Source: Paenibacillus sp. W2I17 (lineage in GTDB: Bacteria; Bacillota; Bacilli; Paenibacillales; Paenibacillaceae). From it: DNA of 64,000 bases. The translations under genes were made by a program, and so were the position numbers. The stretch covers positions 4,650,001 to 4,714,000 of the forward strand of contig NZ_JAUSXM010000001.1 in NCBI RefSeq assembly GCF_030815985.1, read 5' to 3'. The notes below the pieces were generated by a model that searched no databases, had not been told where the DNA came from, and saw only the letters and a program-made list of their open reading frames with translations. How positions within the stretch are numbered: position 1 is the stretch's first letter; each line of letters begins with the position of its first letter. Below are positions 52,906 through 62,136 of this stretch, piece after piece.

Positions 52906-54084
52906 ATGAGGCTTATGCCTTCAGACCCAGATATAAGCACAATAGTAAATCGAATAATAGATGGTGATATAAATTTACAACCTAACTTTCAAAGGGGAGA
53001 GGTTTGGGGAGATACTAAGAAAATTAGATTAATAGATAGTATTTTAAGAGACTGGCATGTTCCTCCTATTCACGTGGTTGAGATAAAGGAAAGTGGGCGA
53101 CAGGACGTACTTGATGGTCAACAGCGCTTAGTGGCTATAAGAGATTTTGTTAACGGGTTGTTTTCAATAGACGGTACAATCGAACCCATAAATGATGAAA
53201 TTCTTAAGCTCGATGGAATTAAATACAATCAACTTCCACCCTATTGGAAAAGAAAATTCGATAAATTTACCATTAGGGTATACAGTATCACTGATTATTT
53301 ACCAAGTGAACCTGGAGAATTATTCTACAGATTAAATCAGCCAACGAATCTTACATCGGCAGAACAAAGAAACGCTTTCTATGGTCCTGCACGTGAACAA
53401 GTTAAAATGATAGTCGATTTATTAGCAAAATACGGATTAACTAAAAGAGAGATAGGTTTTTCAAACTCTAGAATGGCATACGATGATGTAGTTGCACGTT
53501 TATGTTTATATTTAGATGCTGGGATGCTAAGAGATAAAATAACTGCAAGTATTTTGGCTGATAAATTTCGGGATGAGGACGGATTTACGAGTAAATCCAT
53601 TAACCGTGCAGAGCATACAGTAATTATGTTTTCAAAGGTAGTAGGTTATTTTGATGAAAATATTAAATTTAATAAGGCTACTCTATTGAGTTGGTTGTTA
53701 TTTTTAACAAGGGTTGAGGATCAAGTAATAGATGATATTGGACGTTTTATCTATAGCTTTGAAAAATCACGCAACACATATATAAGTGACTACAGAGGCT
53801 ATGAAATTTCTATTAATAAATTTTTAAGTCTATATAATATTTTTTCTGATAGATCAAGTTCGAGAGTTGCCGATGTTTCATCGGTACTTATACGAGATGT
53901 AATAATATGGATAAATTATTATATATATTCTCTAGAGAATAATCATAGTCACTTAATTGAACAGAACTCAAATCTCATGAAAATAAAAGATTTAATTAAT
54001 CTAATAAATAATAACAGTGAGTTTGAGATGGAAAATATCCTTCTCAATTTTATCGAGTTTTCTGGGTGGGGAAAAAGCATATGA
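52906..54084 (+). CDS. DUF262 (GmrSD-N/ParB-like) protein
   Basis: A 392-residue cytoplasmic protein. Residues about 10-180 match the DUF262 domain: INLQPNFQRGEVWGDTKKIR, SILRDWHVPPIHVVE, and the catalytic-type DVLDGQQRL at 67-75, then FTIRVYSI and ELFYRLNQ...TSAEQRN. DUF262 is the N-terminal domain of GmrSD-type modification-dependent restriction enzymes and binds or hydrolyses NTPs. The usual DUF1524 HNH nuclease half is absent; the C-terminal half is helical. Very AT-rich. ATG at 52906 follows GGAGGAG. ATGA overlap with the next gene makes them a coupled pair, probably anti-phage. Confidence 0.85.
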   Translation: MRLMPSDPDISTIVNRIIDGDINLQPNFQRGEVWGDTKKIRLIDSILRDWHVPPIHVVEIKESGRQDVLDGQQRLVAIRDFVNGLFSIDGTIEPINDEILKLDGIKYNQLPPYWKRKFDKFTIRVYSITDYLPSEPGELFYRLNQPTNLTSAEQRNAFYGPAREQVKMIVDLLAKYGLTKREIGFSNSRMAYDDVVARLCLYLDAGMLRDKITASILADKFRDEDGFTSKSINRAEHTVIMFSKVVGYFDENIKFNKATLLSWLLFLTRVEDQVIDDIGRFIYSFEKSRNTYISDYRGYEISINKFLSLYNIFSDRSSSRVADVSSVLIRDVIIWINYYIYSLENNHSHLIEQNSNLMKIKDLINLINNNSEFEMENILLNFIEFSGWGKSI

Positions 54085-55538
54085 GAACTGCTAGAGCCGG
54101 AGATTATTGGAGAGAGCTGTATAATAAGCCGTTTAAATTTAAAGTTTCAAAGGTGTTTTTCCAGAATTTAAAAGGTGTCGGGTCAGGAAATGTAGATTTT
54201 TTAGGTGGAATAACAGCAATTTGCGGTGGGAATGGAGTTGGAAAGAGTACTTTATTGAATGCAATATCAAGTGTACTTTCATCAGAGAGATTAGCAAGCG
54301 ATAAATCAATCAGTGTAAAACTAGAAGGAGCCGAGCTGGTTGGTGAATTTATCGATTCAGGTAGCTCCTTAACAAGAAAAGTAAATGTTATATCTAATAA
54401 AGTAGAAGCAGAGCCATCTGCTATAAGTGTAGAGTCTGTATGGATAGATGGATCAATTCAAGCACCAAAATTAATTGAAATCTTTTCTAATATGCCGAAT
54501 TTGAGTGAATTTTTGGAATCAGAAGAAGCAAGAGTAGCTTCTGAAGAGGAACGGGCATTTCTATCTTATATTGTTGGAAAGGACTACAGTAGATGTGAGA
54601 CATACGAATTGGACTTAGAAACCTATGGAACAGTACCGTATTTTAAAGTTAAGTCTGATGGTGTTGAATACGGATCTGAGGCAATGGGATTAGGGGAGAT
54701 TTCATTACATTATATTTTATGGAACCTCCATAGACTAGATAAAAATTCTGTAGTATTAATGGAGGAGCCGGAAACTTATTTGGCCCCACGTTCGCAAGAA
54801 GCCTTACTTGATGTAATAGCTAAAATTGCAGCTGATAAACGTCTTTGGATAATACTTACTACCCACTCTCCGAGCATAGTTAAGAATATTCCGATTGAAC
54901 ACGTAAGGATTCTTAGTAGGGTTAATGAATCGGTAGAGATATCTACTCCGAGTAATGGTTCCCAGTATATGTATTCTCTCGGACTGAAACCTCAAAAGCT
55001 AGGGGCAATTCTAGTTGAAGATAGGTGTGCAAGGGAATTAACAAAATGCTGGTTAGCTAGATTTAACCCGAGTATAATTCAGGAATATGAGATAGTGGAT
55101 ATAGGATCAAAAGGTAAAATAATACAACAGGTAAAGGAGTTTCCTTTTATAGGGCCATGGTTTAAACTCGTTGGTATGTTTGATGGAAATGAACGTGGGA
55201 AAATCAATATGGAGGACAACCATTGGAATTATTCATACTTACCGAGTGAAGTTGCTCCAGAACAGTTATTGAAAGAAATAGCGAAATCAATGAGGAGACA
55301 ATTAGCTGAAATTTCAGGTCGTGAACTCCAAAGGATAAATAGTGCAATACACAGTCTGGACGGTAGGGATCATCATGACTGGATAGTTGAATTTCCTAGA
55401 CAAATAGGTTTAAGTTACGAGCAATTAATTGCATTTTTATTCGAAATTAGTATGGACAGTGAATCGTACAGAGAACTATATTCTGTTTCGTATCAAGATT
55501 TCGTTGAAGTGCTCGAAAAGTCTTTCAATAAGAATTAG
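54081..55538 (+). CDS. AAA ATPase with C-terminal TOPRIM-like region (OLD-like)
   Basis: A 485-residue protein. ABC-type ATPase domain with Walker A GGNGVGKST (49-57), a helical insert, the signature-like GLGEISLHYILW, Walker B VVLMEEPETYL (Glu228/Glu229/Glu231) and H-loop THSP. The C-terminal part looks like a TOPRIM nuclease domain: LVED with Glu313, the IVDIGSKGKI turn, and MFDGN at Asp368 (DGN where DxD is usual). This architecture resembles OLD-family nucleases such as GajA. The partner DUF262 gene replaces the usual helicase. Start ATG 54081 overlaps the DUF262 stop and has a GGTGGGG site. AT-rich, likely acquired. Confidence 0.82.
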   Translation: MRTARAGDYWRELYNKPFKFKVSKVFFQNLKGVGSGNVDFLGGITAICGGNGVGKSTLLNAISSVLSSERLASDKSISVKLEGAELVGEFIDSGSSLTRKVNVISNKVEAEPSAISVESVWIDGSIQAPKLIEIFSNMPNLSEFLESEEARVASEEERAFLSYIVGKDYSRCETYELDLETYGTVPYFKVKSDGVEYGSEAMGLGEISLHYILWNLHRLDKNSVVLMEEPETYLAPRSQEALLDVIAKIAADKRLWIILTTHSPSIVKNIPIEHVRILSRVNESVEISTPSNGSQYMYSLGLKPQKLGAILVEDRCARELTKCWLARFNPSIIQEYEIVDIGSKGKIIQQVKEFPFIGPWFKLVGMFDGNERGKINMEDNHWNYSYLPSEVAPEQLLKEIAKSMRRQLAEISGRELQRINSAIHSLDGRDHHDWIVEFPRQIGLSYEQLIAFLFEISMDSESYRELYSVSYQDFVEVLEKSFNKN

Positions 55539-55627
55539 ATCGGATGCTGATTAGACGTATACATTAATCTTTTAGGTTTAAGGGACTTAAAAGAATTGGC
55601 TGTAAAGTCCCATTCCAAGTTGATTCT

Positions 55628-55969
55628 CTATTCTGAAATTAATATGAATAATTCGTGGTTCAACTTCTGAAAGGCCTGTACTTTATCGTCGCTCAGCCTA
55701 CTTAAAACTAGAAGAAAATCATCTATAGCCTTTTGCCTCACACCATCATGATCTTCACCTGAAGAAAGCATTAATTCACTAATTTCAACATTCAAGGCGA
55801 GTAGAACCTTCTCCAACGTATCAATGGAAAAGTTTCTTTCGCCTCTTTCCAATGCCCCGATATATCTATAATCTAATCCAGCAATATCAGCCAGCTTTTG
55901 TTGAGTAAGTCCTTTAGCATTTCGCATTGCTCTAATTCGGGTGCCTATTAATTGGCGTAACTCTGACAT
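55628..55969 (-). CDS. XRE-family transcriptional regulator
   Basis: A 113-residue DNA-binding protein. The N-terminal HTH (about 8-62: IRAMRNAKGLTQQKLADIAG, YRYIGALERGERNFSIDTLE) is followed by a helical C-terminal tail. It faces the DUF262-AAA pair and lies 90 bp from its end, in the same AT-rich block, so it may belong to the island and restrain its expression. The ATG at 55969 follows GAGGTGAT. No effector domain is visible. Confidence 0.85.
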   Translation of the reverse strand: MSELRQLIGTRIRAMRNAKGLTQQKLADIAGLDYRYIGALERGERNFSIDTLEKVLLALNVEISELMLSSGEDHDGVRQKAIDDFLLVLSRLSDDKVQAFQKLNHELFILISE

Positions 55970-56142
55970 CTAAATCACCTCATACATAAGCTTAGATAAG
56001 ATGAGTCATAAAAGTCAGGTTAAAATATATAGCAATAATGGTGTTATTTACGTATTTTAAGTAGTATAATAAACGGATATCATTACTTCACAGGAGTAAT
56101 TAGAAAATTTGTTCACCTATACTATTAAAGGAGGACTTCTCT

Positions 56143-56946
56143 TTGCGTAAATCTATCCTAAAATCACTCAAACCGGACATCATTGTTGAAATGTTGGAGA
56201 TGGCTGTAGCCTTTGAAAGTTGGAACAAGGTGATGGAGAGGGCAGACATGTTATATCAATGCGTGCAGTCGATCCATGAAGAGCGGCAGGAGCATCATTC
56301 AAAGGGAATGCCGGCACCACATATACACATCGAACGGCCTTTGATCTATTATTACGGGTTCAGTCACCTAATGCGGGGTATGGCTCACCAGAAGATGGGA
56401 CAGGTAGATCTGGCGAGGGCATGTATCGATCAATATGCAGAACTGGGATGGTTGGAGGATCTGGATGAGTTAGGCATGCAGGTGGTACAGGAGTTCAGGC
56501 ATAAGGCACAGGTGAATCGGTATGCTCTGGAAGTTGAAGCCGGGCAGGGGGAACTGCTGGAGGAGTTTGTGAACTTTTTGCTTGAGCATCCGGAGGAATG
56601 GTTGGCAGGTCTGAAGGTAATTACGGAAGCAGCAGTGCGGCATAGGTGGCAGATTGATCGGGTTTTACATATGATTGAGGATCAGATGCAGGGTGTTGGC
56701 AGAGAAATAGATTCTTCAAACAACGATGATATGTACCATTACTGTTATCAGCGGGCTTTGTATGAACAGTGGATGGGAAGAGCACAGAAGGCCGTGGAGT
56801 TCATTTTGCAGGCGATTCGGTTAGCGGATAAGCTTGGGTTGGATCGGTTTTTTATAAGGTGCATAGGATTGTTGGAATCATTGCGGGAAGAGGCGACAGC
56901 GGAGCAGATTGGACTGTATCGTGGGATGTTGGAGGAAATGAAGTAG
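56143..56946 (+). CDS. Hypothetical TPR-like helical protein
   Basis: A 267-residue soluble all-helical protein. Helix pairs such as SHLMRGMAHQKMGQVDLARA and YEQWMGRAQKAVEFILQAIR resemble tetratricopeptide repeats, giving a scaffold-like shape. There is no catalytic motif or DNA-binding domain. The start is TTG at 56143, eight bases after a perfect AAAGGAGG site. It precedes the WXG-toxin gene by 185 bp in the same direction. It might assist that secreted effector as a chaperone, but this is only positional inference. Confidence 0.65.
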   Translation: MRKSILKSLKPDIIVEMLEMAVAFESWNKVMERADMLYQCVQSIHEERQEHHSKGMPAPHIHIERPLIYYYGFSHLMRGMAHQKMGQVDLARACIDQYAELGWLEDLDELGMQVVQEFRHKAQVNRYALEVEAGQGELLEEFVNFLLEHPEEWLAGLKVITEAAVRHRWQIDRVLHMIEDQMQGVGREIDSSNNDDMYHYCYQRALYEQWMGRAQKAVEFILQAIRLADKLGLDRFFIRCIGLLESLREEATAEQIGLYRGMLEEMK

Positions 56947-57131
56947 GAAAGGTATTTACTGAAACTGGTAGGATATGCCTTGAAGTGGGTATATGCATAT
57001 AGGACCATAGCACCGATGAGGAGCACGGCTTGTGTTTTTACCATGGTGAAATCAGGATGTTAGCCGGATAGTTTACATATTACACTTCTGCTAACATAGG
57101 ATAATCCTATTTCGAATGAGCGGAGAAACGT

Positions 57132-58289
57132 ATGAGTACAATCAAAGTTACCCCTGAACAACTACATCACGTATCGAATCAGGTGGATCAAGCAAGACAA
57201 CAGTTGGAGAGTATACGAAGTGATCTGACGAGACAGATCATGTTTGTTCAGATGATGTGGATGGGCGCGACGCAGGAGCGATTTTACTATGAGTTCGAGC
57301 AGTCACGACCTATACTGGATAAAGCGCTGGAGAGTATGGTGAATACATCCAAGGAATTGAAGGATATCGCCACGCGTTTCCAAGATGCAGATGCTCAGAA
57401 GGGAAGTCTGGGTGGTGCGTTTGGAGCAGTCGGTGCCGCAGCTATGATAAGCAAATCATCAGGTGATTCAAATTCGGGTGATAAGGGCTATCGGATGGCG
57501 CAAATCAATATGTTTGGTAAGTGGGTATGGATGCCTGTCAACGAGAATGGTGTTGCGGATCAGGCTTCTCTTCAGGCTTATCAGAGGGATCAGGAAAATC
57601 TGGACTTTAATCGCATGCAAGCTGTGAACGTTGAACCGCCTGGGGAAGATATTTTTGCGTTACAGATCAAGGCGTTTGAGATGGGAATTCATCCTACGAC
57701 GGGAGAGCCTGTATCAGATAAGTATGCTCAGATGATGGTGACCTCTCTGAAGTTTAGTCAGATATTCATGGCGATTCAGATGGTTCGTGGGAGTATGCCG
57801 GGACGTTCAGGATTATTTAAAACGTCGTCATCTGGTTTGGCATCTAAGATTCAGAATAATATAAAGAAGGCTGAACAAAAGGCAGATATAAGCAATAACA
57901 GTGGCAATGACTTATATCGTAGAACTTCCAATACGGGAGCCTTTAAGGAATTATCTGAGCCTATGCAATTAAGACATGTTGATAAGGTAGCGGGGGATGC
58001 AGGAATAGGACTCAAAGGGGTAAAGATAGAAATAGTCCGGGATGCTGAGCTAGTAGGGAAGGATTTATATGGATGGGCTGATCCGAAAGGTAACAGGATA
58101 GTTCTCTATCCGGATGCATTTAGTAGTAAAGAGAATCTAGTTAAGACCCTAGGGCATGAGAGAATTCACATATATCAGACTAAGGTCTTTGGTAAGCCTC
58201 AAGATCCGGAAACATTGCTTGAGTATGAGAAAGGAGCCTATGGTTCAGAGAGCTCTTGGTGGGAGTATTATCAACGAAGGGAAAGATAA
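57132..58289 (+). CDS. WXG100-type secreted toxin with metallopeptidase end
   Basis: A 385-residue candidate type VII secretion effector. Residues 1-90 are a WXG100 helical hairpin with Trp43-x-Gly45 (MMWMGAT) and a coiled second helix. A G/A-rich linker (about 95-115) leads to a middle region with MGIHPTTGEPVSDKYAQM, typical of pre-toxin segments. The C-terminus has a zinc-metallopeptidase motif HERIH at 342-346, with downstream Glu residues in LLEYEKGAYGSESSWWEYY as possible third ligands. It is likely a contact-dependent or released protease toxin. The ATG has a GGAG site. The neighbouring gene is the likely immunity protein. Confidence 0.82.
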   Translation: MSTIKVTPEQLHHVSNQVDQARQQLESIRSDLTRQIMFVQMMWMGATQERFYYEFEQSRPILDKALESMVNTSKELKDIATRFQDADAQKGSLGGAFGAVGAAAMISKSSGDSNSGDKGYRMAQINMFGKWVWMPVNENGVADQASLQAYQRDQENLDFNRMQAVNVEPPGEDIFALQIKAFEMGIHPTTGEPVSDKYAQMMVTSLKFSQIFMAIQMVRGSMPGRSGLFKTSSSGLASKIQNNIKKAEQKADISNNSGNDLYRRTSNTGAFKELSEPMQLRHVDKVAGDAGIGLKGVKIEIVRDAELVGKDLYGWADPKGNRIVLYPDAFSSKENLVKTLGHERIHIYQTKVFGKPQDPETLLEYEKGAYGSESSWWEYYQRRER

Positions 58290-58291
58290 CT

Positions 58292-58585
58292 ATGACGAAC
58301 TCTAAATTTAAAGATTGGATCAAGGTAAATACAGAGATCATTGAGAACTATCAAAATATATCTACTATTAAATGTCCTAACTGCCAAGAGACTAAAGTTA
58401 ATTATCAGTATGTGGGAGACACACGTTCAAGAGTAGGTTTTTTAGACATATGGTGTAATTCTTGTCTTCAAGGAGTCCACATTTCTCGAACGAAAGTACC
58501 TGAACGCTTAAGTATGATTTCATTTGAAGAGGTAGATGAATATAAAAGAAGAGTGCCGAAGTATACTGCAGTAGAGCCTTTCTAA
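58292..58585 (+). CDS. Small zinc-ribbon protein, candidate immunity protein
   Basis: A 97-residue cytoplasmic protein with a four-Cys zinc-ribbon pattern: CPNC (CxxC) and, about 30 residues later, CNSC (CxxC) in LDIWCNSCLQG. It starts two bases after the toxin stop, with the ribosome site AAGGGAAAG in the end of the toxin gene, so the two are tightly coupled. In polymorphic-toxin loci the short gene right after the toxin almost always encodes its immunity protein. The sequence itself matches no immunity family I recognise. A terminator follows. Confidence 0.68.
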   Translation: MTNSKFKDWIKVNTEIIENYQNISTIKCPNCQETKVNYQYVGDTRSRVGFLDIWCNSCLQGVHISRTKVPERLSMISFEEVDEYKRRVPKYTAVEPF

Positions 58586-58647
58586 CAATATTGAGCTAGA
58601 AAGCAAATCGTTAACAAGATAAGCCCTCATATGTAACAAAAAACATG

Positions 58648-58682
58648 AAGAATCCGCTCTCATCCGAGAGTCGGATTCTTTC
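58648..58682. terminator. Terminator after the toxin-immunity pair
   Basis: AAGAATCCG and CGGATTCTT pair, with an inner CTC/GAG pair, around a short loop, followed by TTCT. Confidence 0.72.
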
Positions 58683-58705
58683 TCGTTCTAACACCAATAT
58701 AACTC

Positions 58706-58766
58706 TTGTCAAAACGTAATCATTACGATATGATAATACTCATTGTTTAGATCATAATGATTACGA
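58706..58766 (+). promoter_or_regulatory. Promoter with two Zur-like boxes
   Basis: TTGTCA (58706-58711), 17-bp spacer, TATGAT (58729-58734). The spacer is filled by ACGTAATCATTACGA (58714-58728), and a second box TCATAATGATTACGA lies at 58752-58766. Both fit the Bacillus Zur 7-1-7 box (TCGTAAT-N-ATTACGA) with one mismatch each. Zinc-bound Zur would shut the operon off. Confidence 0.8.
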
Positions 58767-58787
58767 TTAAGAGAGAGGGGCATTACC

Positions 58788-60338
58788 TTGAATAAAAAGA
58801 CGCCACTGCTAGCGCTGGTCTCCTTGGCCTTGAGCGCTGGACTGTTGAGCGCCTGCGGATCATCTGAGTCCAGTCCCGCTGCGCAACCATCCACTGATAA
58901 TAAAAATGTTCACTTCCTATATAACTTCTCCACGAGTTCGCTAGATCCACATGTGGATTCCAGCTATGTGCCGCTGCGCGCGGGCATTACGGAAACGCTG
59001 CTTCGTCTCGATGAAGAGAATCTAACGGTTGCTCCATGGCTCGCCGAGAGCTGGGAGAGCGAAGACGGTCAGCATTGGACGATCGACCTGCGAGATGATG
59101 TGACCTTCCAGAATGGCAAACCAATGACGGGTGAATCCGTTAAGGCATCCCTTGAGCGGGCACTGGAAGAGAATGTAGCCATCCAGAACGCGCTGAAGAT
59201 CGATACGATTGAAGCCGAGGGCGACAAGCTGGAGATTACCACAACTCAGCCGTTCCCGGAATTTGCTTCAGAGCTGGTGAATCCGAACACGGCGATTATC
59301 GACGTGAGTGAGCCGGACATTGTGAACAAACCTATTGGTACAGGCCCGTTCAAGCTGACCTCTTTTACCCCAGGCAGCAAGCTGGAGCTGGACCGCTATG
59401 ATGAATATTGGGACGGAGCATCGCCTCTGGATTCCATCACGTTCTCATTCAATGAAGATGCCAATGCCCGCACACTAGCGCTTAAATCTGGACAGGTTGA
59501 TATCGTATACCGTCCAGAGGTCGAGAGCCTCGAATCGCTCAAAGCAATGGATGGCATGACTGTGGAGTCCACGTCGACGTTCCGTGTGCATCAGATGACG
59601 ACGAATATGCAGCGGGAGAGTATGAAGGACATTAACGTCCGTCGTGCGGTGGATGCGTTGATCGACCGTCAGGGTATCGTGGACACGATCCTGCTCGGCT
59701 ATGGGGAACCGGCCATTGGACCGTTCTTGCCATCGCTGCCATTTGCACCAACCTATACGGATACAGCAACGGAATCCGGAGCTGATGTCGCTGTAAAATA
59801 TCTCAAAGAAGCAGGGTACACGCAGCAAAACGGCGTGATGACCAAGGATGGCAAACCATTGCAGCTGACGCTGCTGACATATTCAGCCCGTGCTGATCTG
59901 CCACTGATTGCTCAAGTGTTCCAATCTGATGCGAAGAAGATCGGTATCGACGTGCAGATTAGCCAGATTGACACGCCGGAAGATTATATGGCGTCCAATC
60001 GTGATTGGGATATTGCAACGTACAGTAATTTGACGGCCCCGCGTGGCGATGCTGGATATTACCTGAATGCAACGTACCATCCGAAGGGTGCTCTTAACTT
60101 CAGTGGATCGGAAGATCCGGAACTGACCAAGATCATCGATGAATTGAATCTCACAGTTGCACCGGAGAAGCGCGCAGAACTTGCCGAGAAGGCGGCCAAC
60201 TACGTGCATGACAACGTGCTAAATTCATTCGTGCTGCATCCAGGTACGATCGTTGCCTACAACGGCAAGAAGATCAAGAACTGGGTTACCACTCGCAGTG
60301 AATATTACATGATTACCAATAAGCTGGATGTGATGTAA
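58788..60338 (+). CDS. ABC importer substrate-binding lipoprotein (NikA/CntA-like)
   Basis: A 516-residue cluster-C substrate-binding protein (SBP_bac_5). Signal peptide with lipobox LLSAC and Cys23. Typical segments: STSSLDPHVDSSYVPLRAGI, LAESWESEDGQHWTIDLRDD, VTFQNGKPMTGESVKASLER, PIGTGPFKL and DRYDEYWDG. The overall pattern is that of nickel/metallophore-binding NikA and CntA rather than peptide-binding OppA. The start is TTG at 58788 after GAGAGGGG. It is the first gene of a five-gene operon whose promoter carries Zur-like boxes, so the cargo is probably zinc or a zinc-metallophore complex. Confidence 0.87.
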   Translation: MNKKTPLLALVSLALSAGLLSACGSSESSPAAQPSTDNKNVHFLYNFSTSSLDPHVDSSYVPLRAGITETLLRLDEENLTVAPWLAESWESEDGQHWTIDLRDDVTFQNGKPMTGESVKASLERALEENVAIQNALKIDTIEAEGDKLEITTTQPFPEFASELVNPNTAIIDVSEPDIVNKPIGTGPFKLTSFTPGSKLELDRYDEYWDGASPLDSITFSFNEDANARTLALKSGQVDIVYRPEVESLESLKAMDGMTVESTSTFRVHQMTTNMQRESMKDINVRRAVDALIDRQGIVDTILLGYGEPAIGPFLPSLPFAPTYTDTATESGADVAVKYLKEAGYTQQNGVMTKDGKPLQLTLLTYSARADLPLIAQVFQSDAKKIGIDVQISQIDTPEDYMASNRDWDIATYSNLTAPRGDAGYYLNATYHPKGALNFSGSEDPELTKIIDELNLTVAPEKRAELAEKAANYVHDNVLNSFVLHPGTIVAYNGKKIKNWVTTRSEYYMITNKLDVM

Positions 60339-61285
60339 TGTTTCGCATTTTGCTTCGGAAGTTCCTTGAAGTATTTATCTTTCTGTTGTTCATTATGTTT
60401 GTGAGCTTCCTGTTCATTCGTCTGGCTCCGGGTGATCCCGTGCTGACGATCCTGAATGTGGACGAACTGTCTGTTAGTCAGGAGCAGGTCGAAGCTGTAC
60501 GCGAGGAGATGGGATTCAATGATTCGCTTCCTGTCCAGTTCGGCAACTGGTTGCTCGATTTTGTTCGTCTCGACTTCGGTGTATCGTATTCAACAGGCCA
60601 GCCAGTTATGCAGACCCTGATGCGTGCGCTGCCTGCTACGGCTGAACTGACGATAGGCGCACTGCTGGTCATGCTCGTCATAGCGATCCCGCTCGGCTCG
60701 CTGTCAGCGCTCCATCGTGGCAGTTGGATTGACCGCGGCAGCCGGATGCTCTCCATTGTGGGTGCGGCGGTGCCAAGCTTCTGGCTGGGTCTAATCCTGA
60801 TCGATATGTTCGGCGTACGCTTTGGCAATCTGCCGACCATGGGCCGGGATGGATTCATCTCACTTATTCTGCCATCTCTGACGCTGGGACTTGCCATCTC
60901 CAGCGTTTATGTGCGTCTTTTGCGTTCCAGCCTGCTAGATTCACTAAGTCAGGAGTTCGTTCGGTCCGCCAGGGCAAGAGGGATATCTGAAGGCCGGATC
61001 TTCATGCTTCATGCGTTCCGGCACAGTCTGCCGCCTGTCATTACGGTATTCGGCGTGAGTCTTGGCAGCCTGATTGGCGGAGTTGTCGTGATTGAAGTGT
61101 TGTTCGCCTATCCGGGTATTGGCAAGCTTGTCGTCGACGCCATCCGCCAGCGTGATTATCCACTGATCCAGGGTTACATCCTGATCATGGCTATCGTGGT
61201 ATTCCTCGTGAATACGGCGGTTGATCTATCTTATCGTTATTTGAATCCTGAAATGAAACTCAAGGAAAAGGAGGCCCACCGATGA
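60338..61285 (+). CDS. ABC importer permease (NikB/CntB-like)
   Basis: A 315-residue membrane permease of the dipeptide/nickel group. About six TM helices; N-terminal FVSFLFIRLAPGDPVLTIL, the cytoplasmic coupling loop EFVRSARARGISEGRIFMLH with the conserved E-A-A-like ARARG pattern, and the C-terminal YPLIQGYILIMAIVVFLVN. It would form half of the channel with the next gene's product. The ATG overlaps the preceding stop by one base, and the end overlaps the next gene by four bases (ATGA), indicating tight translational coupling. Confidence 0.92.
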   Translation: MFRILLRKFLEVFIFLLFIMFVSFLFIRLAPGDPVLTILNVDELSVSQEQVEAVREEMGFNDSLPVQFGNWLLDFVRLDFGVSYSTGQPVMQTLMRALPATAELTIGALLVMLVIAIPLGSLSALHRGSWIDRGSRMLSIVGAAVPSFWLGLILIDMFGVRFGNLPTMGRDGFISLILPSLTLGLAISSVYVRLLRSSLLDSLSQEFVRSARARGISEGRIFMLHAFRHSLPPVITVFGVSLGSLIGGVVVIEVLFAYPGIGKLVVDAIRQRDYPLIQGYILIMAIVVFLVNTAVDLSYRYLNPEMKLKEKEAHR

Positions 61286-62136
61286 AAACCATGCCCCTGC
61301 CCATTTCAACGACAAAATCTAAAAAACATAGCTGGCAGGCGATCGTTGGTTTGCTATTTGCACTTCTAGTCATCGCGGCCTCCTTGTATGCCTTTTTAGT
61401 TCTGAAACATGATCATACCTTAACCGATCTGCGCGGACGATTGCAGGGCGCAAGTGCTCTCCACCCGTTTGGTACGGACCATCTGGGCCGCGATGTACTG
61501 ACACGTCTGCTGCTTGGCGGCGGCCAAACACTGGGGTATAGCTTGCTGGCACTCGGTGCTGCATTGCTGATCGGTATTCCATTTGGTTTGATCGCGGGTT
61601 ACAAACGTGGCTGGGTCGATAAGTTGTTCATGCGGATTGCTGATGCCTTTCTTGCTTTCCCTGATACCATCGTAGCGATTGTGCTAAGTGGCCTGCTTGG
61701 CGCGGGAATCGGTAATCTGGTATTGGCGATCGTGATTGTGAAGTGGGTCAGCTATGCGCGTCTTGTTCGAAGTACGGTTTTATCGGAGTCACAAAAGGAT
61801 TACATTCGCATCGCCCGGACCAACGGACTGTCGGACGGTCGAATCATGAGAAAACATCTGCTTCCGCATATCGCAGGCCATGTGCTCGTGTTAGCCAGTC
61901 TTGATCTGGGCAAAATTATCCTGCTCATCTCTTCCTTGTCCTACATCGGGCTTGGCGCACAGCCGCCAACACCTGAATGGGGTGCGATGCTGAACGACTC
62001 GCGGCCTTACTTCCAGTCTCGGCCAGAGCTGATGATCTATCCGGGCCTTGCCATTGTCTCGGTAGTCCTGCTTGCCAACATGCTGGGCGACTATCTAAGA
62101 GACCGGTTTGACGTGAAGAAGGAGGTGCAACCATGA
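61282..62136 (+). CDS. ABC importer permease (NikC/CntC-like)
   Basis: A 284-residue second permease. N-terminal TM (AIVGLLFALLVIAASLYAFL), the family's HPFGTDHLGRDVLTRLLLGG periplasmic motif, coupling loop DYIRIARTNGLSDGRIMRKH, and the C-terminal SYIGLGAQPPTPEWGAMLND characteristic of DppC/NikC permeases. It pairs with the upstream permease. ATG in an ATGA overlap at 61282, ribosome site AAGGAGG. The end overlaps the next gene by four bases. Confidence 0.92.
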   Translation: MKTMPLPISTTKSKKHSWQAIVGLLFALLVIAASLYAFLVLKHDHTLTDLRGRLQGASALHPFGTDHLGRDVLTRLLLGGGQTLGYSLLALGAALLIGIPFGLIAGYKRGWVDKLFMRIADAFLAFPDTIVAIVLSGLLGAGIGNLVLAIVIVKWVSYARLVRSTVLSESQKDYIRIARTNGLSDGRIMRKHLLPHIAGHVLVLASLDLGKIILLISSLSYIGLGAQPPTPEWGAMLNDSRPYFQSRPELMIYPGLAIVSVVLLANMLGDYLRDRFDVKKEVQP

